64,000 bases of DNA from Camellia lanceoleosa (taxonomy: Eukaryota > Streptophyta > Magnoliopsida > Ericales > Theaceae): assembly GCA_025200525.1 (NCBI GenBank), contig CM045761.1, forward strand, positions 39,874,190-39,938,189, written 5' to 3'. Of the stretch, positions 62,231 through 64,000 are shown piece after piece. Position 1 is the stretch's first letter. Every line of letters starts with the position of its first letter. The translations under genes and the position numbers were made by a program. The notes beneath the pieces are model-generated. The model did not search any database and was not told the DNA's origin. It saw only the letters and a program-made list of their open reading frames with translations.

Positions 62231-63735
62231 TAGCTTTCTTTCTTTTGGTCTGGAGGGCAGCTTTTGTTTATGGTTGAAAATTTGGGGAAAAAACTACACA
62301 TTCTCAAAGAAATGAGTGTGGCTGGCATTAGAATGTGTAGTTAGATGAGTGGCAATAGAGATAGATTAAGAAATTTATGCATCTATGGAAATAAGAAGAA
62401 ATGAACACATCTATGGGAAGGAGATTTGCCAAGGATTATAGATGATGGAACTTGCAAGTCATGTGAAATGGTTCTGGCTGTCTAATCTTAGGTGGACATT
62501 TTTAAGTTTGTAAAGCAGCATTGGATACATGTTGACGTGGTTGTCCTGTGCAGAAGTATCAATGACTCTGATTTTAAGTAGAACAGACTTATACATAAAG
62601 AAAGTGTCATGAATTACTAATGTCATTTGAATGAATTATGAGTGTTGTTTTATGTTTGGTGATTTGCTTTTGAAACTTTCTGCAGGTGTATCAGAGCAAG
62701 AACGTGGATCCATAAGTGGTATTTTGGCCACAGTCGAGGCTCATGCAAATATTCTTGAGGTTCTCCGGGTGGATCACTCTGTCCAATCAACTTCAATTGA
62801 ACAAAAAGCAGTGGATACCTTCCAGCAGAAATATATGGTATGCTAATTTTTCATCTCATTCATCATGATCCCAAGACTATTGAATTGCATCAGAGATGTG
62901 TAGTTGGCCTCCTTTCTTGAACGTGCACTAATGCACTTTTAACCAAAAACATTGGTCCAATGCCAACCAGAATTTATGTTACTGTTAATGCATCATCATG
63001 AAATTTAAGGTTTAGCCCTTTTACCTAAAACCATTGCCTTCGCATCCCTACACTTCACTGCGGCTGCAGACTATGTCTTTGAAATGACAATAGTAAATGA
63101 AAGGATTGAGTTATCTTAAATAAAAGAACAATATGTTTGTCTCTCTCCATATATACACAATATCCAAACATATGTATTTTGACATGACAATATGTTTTTT
63201 GACCATCTATTGCAACCAAATTTCTTTTGTTTTTAATTCTTGTGATGGGTCTGGCCTGACTATGCCTGCTTATTTTAACCAAGCATTACTGGCCGAAATG
63301 TTGAACTTAAAAAAACTAAGATATGCATTTAAGAACTAACATTATTATCTAGATTATTTCATTCATTTTCTTTTCTGGGTAAGTTTGAGAATATGCTTTT
63401 CTTTACAAGCAAAGAACTGTCATCCCTGATTATTCTGTAAATGTAAACTTTTTTGTGAATTCATGTATATTTTCTGTTATCCTATTCAATAAATAGTTGG
63501 GTTTATATCCTGATTGCTTTAAAATAATAATGGCCAGGATTATGAGCCAATTGGCACAACACCAATCAGATGTGAGCCAGACATTCCATGTAAGGGGACA
63601 ATTGAATCTCTTCGAGCCATGCCAATGGAGGCCCTGCTAGAGGAATTTAGAGAAAACCATTCTTATGAATCATTTGAAGTTAAGGAATTAAAGCCGTCTC
63701 TCATACCACGCTCACCCCTGATCCAACTCAATTGA

Positions 63736-64000
63736 TAAGAGGCAGTGTTTGTCATTTGCGTGCACGATGTTTATCGGATTTGTATTTGTAACTTTTCATG
63801 CACACTCTCATTATTGCTCTTTGAAAAATACGGGGAATGTAACATGTCAATGAAAGCTAAATAAATCCTTTCTTGGGATTTAGCAAATTATAGGTTAATC
63901 AGAGTTGTATATGACGGAAAATCTCTACATTATTCCTGCATAATACTTGATCTTTTGTGGCATTTGTTATTGTAAGATTATTTCAGATTATTTGAGAGAT
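63736..64000 (+). other. 3' UTR and flank of kinesin copy B
   Basis: Matches 28948-29250, including the aataaatcc motif near 63862, and runs off the window, so the right end of the duplication is not visible. Confidence 0.55.

Larger units (their letters stand above)
60195..62625. other. Expanded part of intron 21, present in copy B only
   Basis: Similarity with copy A's intron 21 stops near 60195 and resumes about 60 bp before exon 22. The extra ~2.4 kb holds a MITE, a poly-A tract (60668-60705) and a candidate LTR. The rest (60600-61190 and 62236-62600) is unassigned. Confidence 0.65.
52407..63735 (+). pseudogene. KIN5C: Kinesin-5 (KIN-5C/TKRP125-like), copy B, in-frame stop at codon 28
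   Basis: Exons: 52407-52465, 52723-52852, 53938-54096, 54195-54544, 54622-54760, 55063-55160, 55261-55417, 55809-55878, 55996-56072, 56402-56455, 56557-56637, 56718-56829, 56903-56989, 57237-57412, 57580-57741, 57876-57983, 58296-58454, 58532-58615, 58697-58902, 59092-59193, 59507-59616, 62686-62837, 63538-63735. They sum to 3030 nt, a 1009-residue kinesin-5, close to TKRP125's length as I recall it. P-loop GQTGTGKT at residues ~98-105, DLAGSEN ~265-271, long coiled-coil stalk, Thr-Pro BimC-like box near 952. The frame stays open through all 23 exons except TAG 52745-52747, where copy A reads Arg (ELRNNAP against EL*RNAP). No downstream in-frame ATG precedes the P-loop. LGHVPY is LVHVPY here. 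Intron 21 has grown to 3.07 kb (643 bp in A). Dead, or rescued if the stop is an error. Confidence 0.88.

Overview
This is a nuclear segment of a flowering-plant (probably eudicot) genome. The evidence is a 23-exon intron/exon structure, AT-rich intergenic DNA, and plant-type Ty3/gypsy (Athila-like), Ty1/copia, Helitron, MULE-like and Tourist-like elements. I cannot name the species.

The only host gene is a kinesin-5 (BimC/Eg5 class, closest by eye to plant KIN-5C, tobacco TKRP125). It is present twice in direct orientation about 33.3 kb apart: copy A (19152-28947) and copy B (52407-63735). I could align all 23 exons of both copies with GT/AG borders. Copy B exons sum to 3030 nt (1009 codons plus stop). 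The duplication covers at least 18.84-29.25 kb and 52.17-64.00 kb, from the 5' leader to the 3' flank, and B runs to the window edge. Both copies are broken as read, in different places. A has three 1-nt deletions, all in short homopolymers. B has an in-frame TAG at codon 28. They also differ by transposon insertions in introns 2, 5, 14 and 21, several of which have the other copy as an empty site.

Layout: 1-6.7 kb is the 3' part of an Athila-like Ty3/gypsy element (integrase end, decayed post-pol ORF, tandem repeats, LTR). 6.7-7.8 kb holds two head-to-tail non-autonomous Helitron-like units. 8.6-13.9 kb is a complete but decayed Ty1/copia element on the minus strand with LTRs, PBS, PPT and TSD. 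14-18.8 kb is gene-poor DNA with a MITE-like element, a triplicated ~210-bp repeat and a long foldback. 19.1-28.9 kb is kinesin copy A. 29-32 kb is intergenic with a MITE. 32-42.3 kb is a decayed minus-strand autonomous Helitron (HUH/Y2 Rep plus PIF1-type helicase) whose helicase is split by a 2.44-kb LTR insertion with a perfect TSD and whose 5' exons are duplicated as a set of three. 42.7-46.6 kb is a modular tandem-repeat array with a Tourist-like MITE. 47.1-52.1 kb is a cluster of related TIR elements, one split by a 1.18-kb solo LTR, plus a Helitron-like fragment. 52.4-63.7 kb is kinesin copy B.

The transposons do not form a pathway with the host gene, but they record a history of nesting: copia into low-complexity DNA, LTR into Helitron, LTR into TIR element, and MITEs into introns of one kinesin copy only. 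The most unusual signals are the reciprocally broken kinesin pair, the exon-triplet duplication in the Helitron, and clusters of 10-bp palindromes (CGCACGTGCG or CGCTCGAGCG) in three separate LTR elements.
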